A DNA stretch of 47,285 nucleotides from Candidatus Heimdallarchaeota archaeon LC_3 (lineage in GTDB: Archaea > Asgardarchaeota > Heimdallarchaeia > Hodarchaeales > LC-3): positions 1 to 47,285 of the forward strand of contig MDVS01000085.1 of the NCBI GenBank assembly GCA_001940645.1. The letters are read 5' to 3'. Below the pieces are notes generated by a model, which was not told the origin of the DNA, ran no database searches, and saw nothing but the letters and a program-made list of their open reading frames with translations. A program made the position numbers and the translations under genes. Of this stretch, positions 18,670-27,389 are shown in pieces. Position 1 is the first letter of the stretch, and each line of letters begins with the position of its first letter.

Positions 18670-19080
18670 TTGGATGAGTATAGACGAATAATTGATACTA
18701 AGGATGAACCGTCGAAAGATTGGGAAAAACGAAGGGATATTATTCATCCCCTTGTTGAATTGGGAACAGATGAAGCAATTAACTTGGTTTGTGATCTTTT
18801 AATTAAAGATCCTAATTCATCAGTAAGAATCCGTGCAGCTAGTGTCTTGAAAGAAGTCAACAATCCAAGTATTTTAGCTTGTTTATTAAAAGCTTTGAAA
18901 GATTGGGATTCTGGAGTGAGATTAAGAGTGTTAAAAACTTTGGGTGATTTAAATCTATCCTTTGGTGAAGAAATCATTCCTGTTTTATTAGAAATGGAAA
19001 AAAAGGACAATAGTGAAATTATTAAACTGGAAATAAAAAAAATTCTAAAAAAACAATCTGATATGAAAAATAAGAAATAA
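18670..19080 (+). CDS. Small HEAT-repeat protein
   Basis: The 136-aa all-helical protein has about three HEAT-like pairs: DEAINLVCDLLIKD.., SVRIRAASVLKEVNNPSIL and GVRLRVLKTLGDLNLSFG. These resemble the PBS-lyase/HEAT repeats found in scaffolds. The TTG start at 18670 has a GGTCAT-like ribosome site upstream. It converges with the Arf-like GTPase gene 80 bp away. A scaffold or adaptor role is inferred from the fold only. Confidence 0.78.
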   Translation: MDEYRRIIDTKDEPSKDWEKRRDIIHPLVELGTDEAINLVCDLLIKDPNSSVRIRAASVLKEVNNPSILACLLKALKDWDSGVRLRVLKTLGDLNLSFGEEIIPVLLEMEKKDNSEIIKLEIKKILKKQSDMKNKK

Positions 19081-19160
19081 TTTAAGTCGATGATGAATAA
19101 TTTCAAAATTTGTCTTTTTTATAATTCACTATGTCAGGAACCTTTATGACATATCTGAAT

Positions 19161-19727
19161 TTATTCAGGTGTTATATCACTTTTTACGCGGTTTAGAAAC
19201 CACTGAAAGGCTTCAGTTACGTTATCACCTTTCAAAGCACTGATATGATAAACACCAAATGATTTGCCAATAAATTTATTTAAATTAAGTCTTTTAACGA
19301 TGTCATCTAATGGAAGTGCTTTTTTATCATCTGATTTATTTGCTAAAAAGAGCAATGGGGTATCTCCTTCATATTTACCTTGTTCAAGCCAATTAAGAAC
19401 TTCAGAAAGCCAAAGAGAAGTGTCCTCCACCGAAGAAGGGTCTGTTGAATCAAAAAGAAACACAACACCATCACTTGCTCTAACATGACCTTCCCACATT
19501 TGAAAAAATGCTGGCTGGCCACCACAATCAAGAGCTAAATATTGTACTGTTCTACCATTTTTATCATTAAATTCTAATAATTCAATAGCAACGCCCATTG
19601 TTGGCGATACATTAGAATCAAAATTATCTGGATCTTTTAATCTACGAACTAAAGTTGTTTTTCCGCTATTTGCGAGACCAACGAAAACCACTTTTAAATC
19701 AATTTCTTCAGGAAAAATTACAGGCAT
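19161..19727 (-). CDS. Arf/Ras-superfamily small GTPase
   Basis: The 188-aa single-domain GTPase has all five G boxes: G1 GLANSGKT (17-24), G2 Thr in SPTMG (41-45), G3 DCGGQ (67-71), G4 NKSD (130-133) and G5 SALKG (163-167). The DxGGQ form of G3 and the Trp 7 residues after its Gln are typical of Arf/Arl/Sar-like proteins rather than Ras/Rab. Residue 2 is Pro rather than the myristoylated Gly of Arf, and there is no C-terminal Cys for prenylation. Membrane attachment, if any, must use another route. The ATG at 19727 has a perfect GGTGA ribosome site 5 nt upstream. Expanded small-GTPase sets are a hallmark of Asgard archaea. No GAP or GEF is visible nearby. Confidence 0.92.
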   Translation of the reverse strand: MPVIFPEEIDLKVVFVGLANSGKTTLVRRLKDPDNFDSNVSPTMGVAIELLEFNDKNGRTVQYLALDCGGQPAFFQMWEGHVRASDGVVFLFDSTDPSSVEDTSLWLSEVLNWLEQGKYEGDTPLLFLANKSDDKKALPLDDIVKRLNLNKFIGKSFGVYHISALKGDNVTEAFQWFLNRVKSDITPE

Positions 19728-20097
19728 ATATTTCACCAATCATGTGCAATTTTAGTCAATAAAATCTATATAATGATTAAGTTTGGAATTAGAAGTAATA
19801 CAAATTCAAATACTATTACTGCTTTATTAGTTTTCCAAATTTAAAATCTTTTTAATTGAGTAGAAATGAAAAAACGTATTATAGTAAAAAATTCAAAAAA
19901 TTCAAAAAATTAGACTGAATATGAAATTTAAGTTAAAATTAAAAAGTTTAATAACTTTATACATAAAATGATTACAAATTTCTAATCTAACGCTATACGT
20001 AAGAAAATTTAATTCGTGAAACTTTATAATAATAGAAAAACCTTTTAGAGATTAAAAATTTAGTTTATTTATATATTTAAATAGGATATAATTGACA
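19728..20097 (+). other. Divergent intergenic region, candidate promoters only
   Basis: This 370-bp AT-rich spacer lies between the leftward GTPase gene and the rightward MazG-like gene. TTTATATATTTAAAT near 20065-20080 is a TATA-like element about 27 nt before the ATG at 20098, which would suit a leaderless transcript. A short AATTCAAAA duplication lies at about 19889-19910. No gene is seen. Confidence 0.4.
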
Positions 20098-20451
20098 ATG
20101 TCGTCTGATACTTTCAAAATACTGCAGAAACAAGTCGCGAAATTTGTTTTCGATCGGGATTGGGATAAATTTCATAATCCAAAGAACCTTGCAATGTCTA
20201 TTGCTATTGAAGCATCTGAAATAATGGAATTATTTCAATGGAAGAGCCTTGAAGAATCACTTAATAGCATAAATGATCCTAAATTTAAACAAGAATTAAC
20301 TTTTGAATTAGCAGATGTCTTGATATATATATTAAGTTTGAGTTACAGAACAAATATAGATTTGAAAGATGCTGTTACGAGAAAATTAGAAATAAATAAT
20401 TCTAGGTTCCCAGAAAAGGTAGTACATGGAATTCTTCCTCCTGAAAAATAA
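20098..20451 (+). CDS. MazG-like nucleotide pyrophosphohydrolase
   Basis: The protein has 117 aa and hydrolyses (d)NTPs to monophosphate and pyrophosphate, which suits nucleotide-pool cleaning. The four-helix MazG/iMazG metal site is clear: EASEIMELFQW supplies the ExxE half and ELADVLIYILSL the ExxD half, about 30 residues apart. FHNPKNLAMSIAIEA is the usual lead-in of the RS21-C6/dCTPase-type subfamily. The ATG at 20098 is used; a TTG two codons upstream is possible. Confidence 0.88.
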   Translation: MSSDTFKILQKQVAKFVFDRDWDKFHNPKNLAMSIAIEASEIMELFQWKSLEESLNSINDPKFKQELTFELADVLIYILSLSYRTNIDLKDAVTRKLEINNSRFPEKVVHGILPPEK

Positions 20452-20562
20452 TAGAAACTTTAACCAACAGTTTTTAATAAAAACTAATAAAAACACTAAA
20501 CAAGAAACTTCATAAACCCCCCACCTATATTTTTCTTATAGGGTCATTTTACATCCAATTAG

Positions 20563-20579
20563 TCTTCCTTTAAGGAAGA
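20563..20579. repeat. 17-bp perfect inverted repeat (8-1-8)
   Basis: TCTTCCTT and AAGGAAGA flank a single T. The palindrome lies in the 288-bp spacer about 160 bp upstream of the nucleotidyltransferase gene. No T-run follows it on either strand, so a bound-protein site fits better than a terminator. Confidence 0.5.
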
Positions 20580-20739
20580 TTAAGAAAGAAAACGCAACAA
20601 TAACAATATTACAGCTTTTATCCCATCTATTATTCAATTACTAGCTGTATTTCTCTCCTTAATTAACATAGGATATTATGTTCCTGAGAGCGAAGTTAAG
20701 GTTAAAATGAACCTAAAATAAAAATAGGACAATATTAAA

Positions 20740-21546
20740 ATGCAAGAATTATATACTGAGGGTATTAACGATCTTTCGAAAGAATTAAATGAATTTTCTA
20801 ACGACTCAAAGGTCGTTATTATAGCAGCGGGCAATGGTACACGATTACAGCCGTTATCTAATAACAGACCTAAGTGTTTAATTAATATTCTTGGGTTATC
20901 TATTATTGAGAGAATATTAAATTCTGTTAAAGAAATAGGATTAACAAATATTATTATTGTAACAGGGTACAAGAGAAAAATAATCAAAAGTGAAATCGGA
21001 GACGGTAAAAAATACGGTGTTTCTATACAATATATTTATAATTCCGAATGGGAAAAGGGAAATGCTACATCAGTTTATTCTGTCAGAAATATAGTTGGGG
21101 ATGATTTTATTTTATTAATGGCAGATCATTTATTTGATTCTCAAAATTTGAAAAAAGTAATTGACTTTCCTTTAATTAAAAATACCTGTCTTTTAGCAAT
21201 TGATTCCAATATAGATCACATATATGATGTACAAGAAGCTACGAAAGTTGATTTGGATAATTCTATAATTACTAATATCGGGAAGGAATTACTAAATTAT
21301 AATGCAATTGACACTGGAATGTTTCGATTTAGAAGATCTATTTTTGATGCGCTTGAAAAATCCTTTGCAGAGAATAAGTATAATATACAAGATGGAATCA
21401 AATATTTAATACAAAACGGATTAATGTATGGAACCGATATCGGAGATAAATTTTGGCAGGATATTGACACACAAGTGGATCTCCAGCATGTGGAAACGCA
21501 ACTTCTAGAGCTACAAAATAAAGCTTATGGTAGTTATGGTTTATAA
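20740..21546 (+). CDS. Inositol-1-phosphate cytidylyltransferase-like / sugar-phosphate nucleotidyltransferase
   Basis: The protein has 268 aa. VVIIAAGNGTRLQPLSNNRPK (near 27-47) is the nucleotide-binding signature of NDP-sugar pyrophosphorylases; the GxGTRL motif and PK Lys are present. NSEWEKGNATSVYSVRN and LLMADHLFD are features shared with CTP:inositol-1-phosphate cytidylyltransferase (IPCT) and phosphocholine cytidylyltransferases. The gene directly downstream encodes a DIPP-synthase-like transferase. In Archaeoglobus and others the two activities are fused in one protein, so the pairing supports IPCT. A sugar-nucleotide role remains possible. Confidence 0.72.
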   Translation: MQELYTEGINDLSKELNEFSNDSKVVIIAAGNGTRLQPLSNNRPKCLINILGLSIIERILNSVKEIGLTNIIIVTGYKRKIIKSEIGDGKKYGVSIQYIYNSEWEKGNATSVYSVRNIVGDDFILLMADHLFDSQNLKKVIDFPLIKNTCLLAIDSNIDHIYDVQEATKVDLDNSIITNIGKELLNYNAIDTGMFRFRRSIFDALEKSFAENKYNIQDGIKYLIQNGLMYGTDIGDKFWQDIDTQVDLQHVETQLLELQNKAYGSYGL

Positions 21547-21613
21547 CGTTTCAATCAAAAACATACTCAATTTATCTTCAAAATTTAATTGAACTAACTG
21601 GTGTATGTATATA

Positions 21614-22246
21614 ATGAAAATTGTAACTGGTTCTAAGACTGGAGATGGTTGGGTCTCAAGATATCTGAATCGTCCAGTTTCAGGTTATATCACCCGTTTT
21701 ATTCTTTGGTTACGACCTAGTGTCAGTCCAAATACGATATCTATTCTTGTTTTTCTAATTACAGCAATTGGAGGTTTATCTTTTGCATTAAATCTGCCTT
21801 TAATCGCAGGCATACTAATTCATGCCTCTAGTGTTCTCGATGGATGTGATGGAGAAATTGCTCGTGTAACTTCAAAACAAAGCAAGTTTGGAGATTTTCT
21901 AGACTCAGTTCTTGATCGGTACGGAGATATGCTGATTCTTACTGGGGCAATGATCTTTATCTGGTATAATAATACAAATAATTACCTAATTGTAATCCTT
22001 TTAGTATTTGTTCTTTCTTTGGGAGGAAGCTTTCAAATAAGTTATACAGCAGCTAAATTCTCTCTTGCTGGTAAAAGCGTTTCGAGAACCATTGAAGGTC
22101 GTGATTCTAGAATGTTTATCTTAGCAATTTCGGCAATCCTCGCAGAATGGTTTCCAATTGCAGTTTTTGGAGGATTGATCTTGATTGGAATAATTAGCAA
22201 TTTTTTTATCATTTATCGTATCTATAAAGCCCATAATACGTTTTAA
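21614..22246 (+). CDS. CDP-alcohol phosphotransferase, DIPP synthase-like
   Basis: This is a membrane enzyme of 210 aa. The catalytic motif of the family is intact in DGCDGEIARVTSKQS followed by FGDFLDSVLDRYGD (D-x2-D-G-x2-A-R-x8-G-x3-D-x3-D). About six hydrophobic helices surround it. The N-terminal segment GWVSRYLNRPVSGYITRF and the DGCDGEIAR variant resemble the DIPPS half of archaeal IPCT-DIPPS proteins, which join CDP-inositol to inositol-1-phosphate. Archaetidylinositol-phosphate synthase is the main alternative. The ATG at 21614 is preferred because GGTG lies 10 nt upstream; the ATG at 21605 would sit on top of that site. It probably forms an operon with the gene upstream. Confidence 0.78.
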   Translation: MKIVTGSKTGDGWVSRYLNRPVSGYITRFILWLRPSVSPNTISILVFLITAIGGLSFALNLPLIAGILIHASSVLDGCDGEIARVTSKQSKFGDFLDSVLDRYGDMLILTGAMIFIWYNNTNNYLIVILLVFVLSLGGSFQISYTAAKFSLAGKSVSRTIEGRDSRMFILAISAILAEWFPIAVFGGLILIGIISNFFIIYRIYKAHNTF

Positions 22247-22305
22247 ATAATGAGGATTGGTGCTTCCCAAGACAATTTAATTTCTCCTTTTTGTCATAAT
22301 TCGTA

Positions 22306-22333
22306 TTAATTCATATTCATCTTAATTCATATT
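22306..22333. repeat. Two exact 12-bp direct repeats
   Basis: TTAATTCATATT occurs at 22306-22317 and again at 22322-22333, a 16-bp period, with a related copy just before. It lies between convergent genes, so a terminator region or simple slippage is as likely as a binding site. Confidence 0.4.
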
Positions 22334-22413
22334 GAAAATTAGCTATTTTCTTGAGATTTGCAGTTGTTTTGTTTACCAACATTAATTATTTTAAGAGAAC
22401 AACAACACACTGA

Positions 22414-23271
22414 TTAGTCGAACATTCTTAGATATTTGTTAGATATTTCTTTTAAAATCAAATCATATAATTTTTCATCACTAGATGCTAAAATTCCATA
22501 TCCCTTTGTAAAGTCGCTTAATATTACTTTATTATTGGGAATTATTTCATTCTTATCAAAAAATGTTACACGTCCTCCCAGTAAATTTATCAAACGTGCT
22601 CCGACAGCAAAATCATAGGTTTTCAATGAAAGACGAATATCAACAAAACCATCAAGAGCACCGGTAGCTACCAATGAAAGCTCAAGTGCTGATGCTCCTA
22701 AGGTTCTTATCATTGTCCATTTTTCGAATTCAAAGGCTAACTTGTAACCTTCTGATTTGTAAGTATAAAGTACAATTGCTGGTGTTCCTGTTTTTTTATT
22801 GTATTTTATGGATTTACCATTAAGTAATACTTTATCGTTATTAATTTCAAAAAGATCATTTCTTAAAAAATCAAAAACAAAGCCATAATGTAGTGAAGAA
22901 AAGTCAAATTCTTCTAATCCGGAGTTAATTGCTACGGATACACAACTAAAAGGTAATTTTCTTATAAAATTTGATGATCCATCTAAGGGATCAAGAATGA
23001 ATGTTATTGGATTATCTTTACTATTTAAATTTATTTCGCCCTTTTCTTCACTAAGTACGATCCCCCCAATATCTTCTTCGTTAAGATTTTTCACAAAAGT
23101 GTTTTCAGCAATAAGATCGATTCCTAATGAATTCTGCCCTCCCATATTTTTATCTTTATACTCAAATAAAAAACTATCTTCAGAATTCTTGAAAGAATTA
23201 AGTGTATTACCTGTTTCAATAACTGCTTTCCTTATTTTTTTTATAATTTTATCTTCTATTTTTCCTTTCAA
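22414..23271 (-). CDS. Inositol monophosphatase family protein
   Basis: The protein has 285 aa of the Mg2+-dependent IMPase/FBPase-like superfamily. The metal motifs appear in order: SEEKGE (Glu), ILDPLDGSSNF near 92-102 (D-P-x-D-G-[ST]) and YDFAVGARLINLLGG near 215 (variant of WDxAAG). Substrates in archaea include inositol-1-phosphate, fructose-1,6-bisphosphate and NADP. The gene is convergent with the IPCT/DIPPS-like pair. A phosphatase is just what is needed to dephosphorylate inositol-1-phosphate or di-inositol-phosphate phosphate, so a shared inositol pathway is likely. It starts with TTG, with AGGAG 11 nt upstream. Confidence 0.85.
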   Translation of the reverse strand: MKGKIEDKIIKKIRKAVIETGNTLNSFKNSEDSFLFEYKDKNMGGQNSLGIDLIAENTFVKNLNEEDIGGIVLSEEKGEINLNSKDNPITFILDPLDGSSNFIRKLPFSCVSVAINSGLEEFDFSSLHYGFVFDFLRNDLFEINNDKVLLNGKSIKYNKKTGTPAIVLYTYKSEGYKLAFEFEKWTMIRTLGASALELSLVATGALDGFVDIRLSLKTYDFAVGARLINLLGGRVTFFDKNEIIPNNKVILSDFTKGYGILASSDEKLYDLILKEISNKYLRMFD

Positions 23272-23843
23272 TCAATAAAAAACTCCTAAAAGATTTGTTT
23301 CACTACACAGATAGTGATTTCTAAATTTTTTATTTAGAATTTAATTCTAAAAGTGTCATTTCAAAAATATGACTAAAATATTTTAAAGTATTTTTCCCAC
23401 CTTTTTAAGAAAAAATTTCAGTTCTCAAAGTGCTATGGTATTAACAATGAGTATTAATAGCTTTAAAAACTTGTTCACAAAATATTTTATGTTTTCATCT
23501 TTAATATAGTAAGGAGGAAAGTTAATACTTAAATTAATTTTGAAATAATAAAGATAATATTTCTAATTACTTGTTGGAAATAGAATTAATGAAATTTCTT
23601 ATTTTTTAGGAAGCACATATAGAGATAGATACTATACTGAAAGACTTACAAAAATTCGAATAAAAGTTCAGCTCCAGTAGTGATGGTTAGCTTTTAAAGA
23701 TCAAGTTAAAGAACGAGGCAAAGAAAGAGTATTTACAAATCAACAATCAATTTTTCTTAATAAGATTTTATAAAAAACTATTAAATTCGATAATTAGATT
23801 TATTTTCAAATTTTTAAGTAAGAATATACTTTTGGTGAATCAC
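23272..23843. other. Long intergenic region, no intact gene
   Basis: This 572-bp spacer lies upstream of both the leftward phosphatase gene and the rightward membrane protein gene. Short codon-like stretches broken by stops occur around 23609-23775; one reads VKERGKERVFTNQQS. They could be the remnant of a decayed gene, but the evidence is weak. AT-rich elements suitable as TATA boxes are present near both ends. No RNA fold was recognised. Confidence 0.4.
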
Positions 23844-24254
23844 TTGCAAACTACAGACTTCAATGATCCAGTTCAATTAATATTACTTATAATCGGGTTA
23901 ATACTAACTGCTTTAGTTCTTTATTTAGCAATAAGAATCATTACAGGCAAGAAAGAATTAGACGCTAGCTATTTCATTAAACTTTTTCTTGTGGCACTAG
24001 TTATTTATTTAGCTTTAATCGCTGTATCAGCAGTCATTGGAGCATTAGATGATATTGGAGCCGCTTTCGCTCAAGCTATACCAATACTCGTCTTTACTGC
24101 TGCTATTTACATAATTGACATATTTTTAGTAGAAAGCAAAGATAAGGATAAATCTGTGTTAATAGCTTTAATAACATTCATCTTTCTATATGTACTTGAA
24201 TATATTGTTGTACAACTAACCTCATCACAATATTCAATCATCCCAATTGTTTAA
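23844..24254 (+). CDS. Hypothetical four-helix membrane protein, 136 aa
   Basis: I do not recognise this gene. Four hydrophobic segments lie at about 11-32, 43-64, 72-95 and 104-128, with KKELDAS and ESKDKDKS as the polar loops. A polar, acid-containing stretch (GALDDIGAAFAQA) sits within the membrane region. A TTG at 23844 has a GGTGA ribosome site at 23834-23838 with 5 nt spacing. The GGTGA itself can also be read as an upstream GTG start in frame (23835). Confidence 0.68.
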   Translation: MQTTDFNDPVQLILLIIGLILTALVLYLAIRIITGKKELDASYFIKLFLVALVIYLALIAVSAVIGALDDIGAAFAQAIPILVFTAAIYIIDIFLVESKDKDKSVLIALITFIFLYVLEYIVVQLTSSQYSIIPIV

Positions 24255-24263
24255 TTCGTAGAA

Positions 24264-24656
24264 TTATAATATGGCATTTATTTCTATTAAATTTTTATCG
24301 GGATCTAAAAAAAAAACAGTTCTTTGTCCCCAAGAGGTATCTTCAATTGGTTTAAATGCTCTGTATCCTTTTTCTTCTATTTTTTTAAATATATTATCGA
24401 ATTGATTTATTGTAGAAATTCGAATTGCTATGGAAAATGGATAACCTGATGCATTAACATCTGTTTTATAACTAAAAAACTCAATGAAAACTTCTTTTGC
24501 ATAAAAAGATAATGTTAATCCTTTTATTTTTCCTTTAAGATATGTTTTATTTTCTTTTTCTTCAGGAAATTCAAAACCTAGAAGTTTGTAGAATTTTACA
24601 GTTTTATTCATATCATTTACAAAAATATTTATCGAGTTTAATTCACTCAAATTCAT
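24264..24656 (-). CDS. VOC-family (glyoxalase/dioxygenase fold) protein
   Basis: The 130-aa vicinal-oxygen-chelate protein has NSINIFVNDMNKTVKFYKLLGFEF at the start of the first beta-alpha-beta3 module and GQRTVFFLDPDKNLIEI at the end of the second. E127-like Glu in LIEI is the usual C-terminal metal ligand. The first-module His ligand is replaced by Asn (NSINIF), so metal chemistry is uncertain. The substrate is unknown. The ATG at 24656 follows GAAGAG. Confidence 0.82.
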   Translation of the reverse strand: MNLSELNSINIFVNDMNKTVKFYKLLGFEFPEEKENKTYLKGKIKGLTLSFYAKEVFIEFFSYKTDVNASGYPFSIAIRISTINQFDNIFKKIEEKGYRAFKPIEDTSWGQRTVFFLDPDKNLIEINAIL

Positions 24657-24889
24657 CAAATCTCTTCAATTTTCAATATTAATTTATTCACTTGTGATTA
24701 ATATAATTCTTTAAAACAATGATTTTTAATTGAGTTCTTGTTATTTAGTAGCGAATAAATTTTACTCTACAATCAAAATAAAAAACCATTTAAATTTCGA
24801 TATACTTTTCTCTATCACATCAATTTATTGATATTCAAAATAAATAATTTTTGTAGAAAAGTATCAAATTTATTCGGATATTGTAAGTT

Positions 24890-25786
24890 ATGGGAAAAAA
24901 TGACAACATCCCTTCAAAAAATTGGATAGATGAATTAGATTTACCTGCACGTTCTCAAGAATTAATACAATTGGAAAAACTCTCCTCTGTAGGTTTGTTA
25001 ATAGCAGAAATTGCACATGAAGTTAATAATCCAATTAGTTTTCTTCTCTCCAATACTGAAACAGGTAAAGATTATTTTAAATCTCTTGTTGAATATGTAA
25101 ATTTTATTGAAAATGTAATTTTTCAAAAAAAAGACTCATCCAATCTTCACATTTCACAAATAAAAAAGCTAAGAAACCGGTTAAAAATCGATTTCATCTT
25201 AGATGATCTTCCAAAACTTTTGGATAGTAATTTAAAAGGATTAAGTAGAGTTAGAGATGTAGTATCCGACTTAGTAGTTGTTAGTAGATCAGGTGATGAA
25301 TCAAAACACAATCTTATTGATATTCACGAATCAATAGATCTTGTTGTTAATTTATTAAAACATAAGTTATCTAAAAATATGAATATTGTCAAGGAGTATT
25401 CTGTGAGTCCAGAATATTCTAAAGTGCTGGCAAATCCTTCTAAGCTGGATCAGATATGGGTTAATTTATTATTAAATGCTATTCAAGCAATTGAGGAAAA
25501 AAATCCTTCATCTGGAACAATAACAATCAATACGATAAGTGAAAAAGACACAATATTGAAAGTAGAAATAATAGATGACGGAATTGGAATATCATCAGAT
25601 AACAAACATAAAATATTTCATCCTTTTTTTACTACAAAAGCTCCAACAAAAGGAACTGGATTGGGCTTAAGTATTTGCCTCCGCATAGTTCAAGAGATAG
25701 GAGGAGCAATAGGCGTGTTTAGTGAAGGAGAAGGGAAAGGAACAAAAGTAGTAGTTAGTTTTCCAATCACCAGAACAAAGGAATAA
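24890..25786 (+). CDS. Sensor-less histidine kinase
   Basis: The protein has 298 aa. The dimerisation/phosphotransfer helix contains AEIAHEVNNP with His43. The ATPase domain shows an N-box (LLLNAIQAIEE), G1 (IDDGIGIS), F-box (HPFFTTK) and G2 (GTGLGLSIC). The form AHEVNNP is that of the NtrB/ZraS-like group. There is no PAS, GAF or membrane part; the N-terminus is only 30 residues long, so it is cytoplasmic and must sense through a partner. The next gene, 34 bp downstream, ends in a receiver domain and is the obvious phosphoacceptor. Confidence 0.93.
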   Translation: MGKNDNIPSKNWIDELDLPARSQELIQLEKLSSVGLLIAEIAHEVNNPISFLLSNTETGKDYFKSLVEYVNFIENVIFQKKDSSNLHISQIKKLRNRLKIDFILDDLPKLLDSNLKGLSRVRDVVSDLVVVSRSGDESKHNLIDIHESIDLVVNLLKHKLSKNMNIVKEYSVSPEYSKVLANPSKLDQIWVNLLLNAIQAIEEKNPSSGTITINTISEKDTILKVEIIDDGIGISSDNKHKIFHPFFTTKAPTKGTGLGLSICLRIVQEIGGAIGVFSEGEGKGTKVVVSFPITRTKE

Positions 25787-25820
25787 TTATATAATATTTA
25801 TGATTTTTGAGGTAATAATT

Positions 25821-27389
25821 ATGGCTGCATCAAAAAGTAAAAAGAGAATCCAAACAATTATATCAGAGGATCATTATAATCTTTTAGTAAATCTTACTGA
25901 TAGATATGGCAAAATGAACCATGTTATAGAAAAGGGTATCGACCTTATTAATGAACAAGAAGATCCTTCAATACATAAATGTGAATCAACAGTCACTCTT
26001 AATCTACAACAGCAAATGATGGATCAAGGATATATTTTTATTCCACATAAGTTTTTAACGGAGTTTTTTAATAATTTAACTCAAGGAACATTAATAAATT
26101 GGACAGATACATTTTTAGATCATCCAGAGGATGCTGCTAACCCATTATATTCAGTGTTATCATTGAAAAATGATTTTCCAAGCTTGTTATATTTTTTTGA
26201 ACAAGAAAGTGAGTATAATCAACAATATCTATCAGTTTTTCTTGATGAAAACCAAAAAATTGTTACAATCGAGCCATTAATTCTTAATTCTAATCCAGAA
26301 ATAATTGGATTAATGATTTACAGATCATTATTGTTTCTTAACTTTACATTTGATTTATCAATTGGTAACACTAATTTGGAAATTAAATGGATTCCTGCAA
26401 GCGAATTTACTCCAAAATTAAGAGCTAAACATAAAAAGGAATTTTATCAGAGATTCAGGATTCTTTTTGAAAATTATAGTCCTATAAATTCTTGGTTATC
26501 TAATGAATCACCCGCAAAAGAATTATCTTTTGCAGAAAGACAAAAAATTCTTAAAAAATTCTTAAAAACAATAATTCAATTGAATTTATACCAATGGACA
26601 GAAGGAAATTATATTTCGTCGAACTCTGGAAGAATGGTATTTATTCCAGAAAAATTACTAAATAATTTGATATCGACACAGGATGATGCAAAGAATCTCG
26701 GTAATTATCTATTTAAACAACCTTTACAGGAATTAGAAGAAGGTAAAATTGAAACATATGAAAAAACAATAAAATCGTTATTTGAAGAAGTTTGGGGAAT
26801 TGGAAAAATTGAATTTTTTCATGAAAAAGAAGATTATTATTTCACTACTGACAATTTAGCTATTAATTGTGAATTAATACCAGATATTCTATCCAGTAGT
26901 TTCGAAAAATTGGATATATCAATTGAGAAAGATGCTTGTATCAAAACAGGAGCTAATAATTGTAAGTATAATCTTAAAGCATTAACCCAGGTGATTTTAT
27001 TAGTAGATGATCAGCAGGATGTTCTTGATGCATTAAATAGAGAATTTCAAAGATTTAAATCCTTATCAGCGGTAATACTGAAAGCTAAATCAGCTAATGA
27101 AGCTCTAAAGCTATTGGAAAGCCATGATAAACCTATAAATATTATTATCGCTGATCAACAACTAACAAATGAAGAAATGAATAAAAAATCTAAAGAAATT
27201 AAGACCGGAGTTGAGATGTTTACTATTGTTAAAGATAAATATCCTCAAATAAGAAGGGTACTGATTACAGGTTATGGGAATACGCCAGGATTGATTGAGA
27301 GGGCTATAAACGAAGCAGAAGTAGAATTTTTCTTAAAAAAACCTTGGAACCGTAGAGACTTAGCTAAAGCTGTGGGACTTGAATTTTAG
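25821..27389 (+). CDS. RHH / V4R-like / receiver-domain protein
   Basis: The protein has 522 aa from the ATG at 25821, which has GAGGT about 8 nt upstream; an ATG at 25800 would add seven residues. Residues 8-45 (RIQTIISEDHYNLLVNLTDRYG...) look like a ribbon-helix-helix DNA-binding unit. The central 300 residues hold an unassigned alpha/beta part. A V4R-like small-molecule-binding unit follows, ending in C373-x7-C381 just as V4R domains end. Residues about 390-522 are a receiver domain with VDDQQD, phosphoacceptor Asp445 (IIIADQQL), Thr in LITGYG and Lys in FLKKPW. A phosphorylated, ligand-gated DNA-binding regulator is inferred. The receiver is C-terminal, the reverse of the usual response-regulator order. 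Confidence 0.75.
   Translation: MAASKSKKRIQTIISEDHYNLLVNLTDRYGKMNHVIEKGIDLINEQEDPSIHKCESTVTLNLQQQMMDQGYIFIPHKFLTEFFNNLTQGTLINWTDTFLDHPEDAANPLYSVLSLKNDFPSLLYFFEQESEYNQQYLSVFLDENQKIVTIEPLILNSNPEIIGLMIYRSLLFLNFTFDLSIGNTNLEIKWIPASEFTPKLRAKHKKEFYQRFRILFENYSPINSWLSNESPAKELSFAERQKILKKFLKTIIQLNLYQWTEGNYISSNSGRMVFIPEKLLNNLISTQDDAKNLGNYLFKQPLQELEEGKIETYEKTIKSLFEEVWGIGKIEFFHEKEDYYFTTDNLAINCELIPDILSSSFEKLDISIEKDACIKTGANNCKYNLKALTQVILLVDDQQDVLDALNREFQRFKSLSAVILKAKSANEALKLLESHDKPINIIIADQQLTNEEMNKKSKEIKTGVEMFTIVKDKYPQIRRVLITGYGNTPGLIERAINEAEVEFFLKKPWNRRDLAKAVGLEF

Noticed and set aside
19889..19910. AATTCAAAA duplication considered as a start of a repeat array
   Set aside because: Only two units, low complexity and no spacers, so this is not CRISPR or an origin iteron array.
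22306..22333. Direct repeats as an attachment site
   Set aside because: They are only 12 bp, AT-rich, 16 bp apart, and no integrase or element boundary is nearby.
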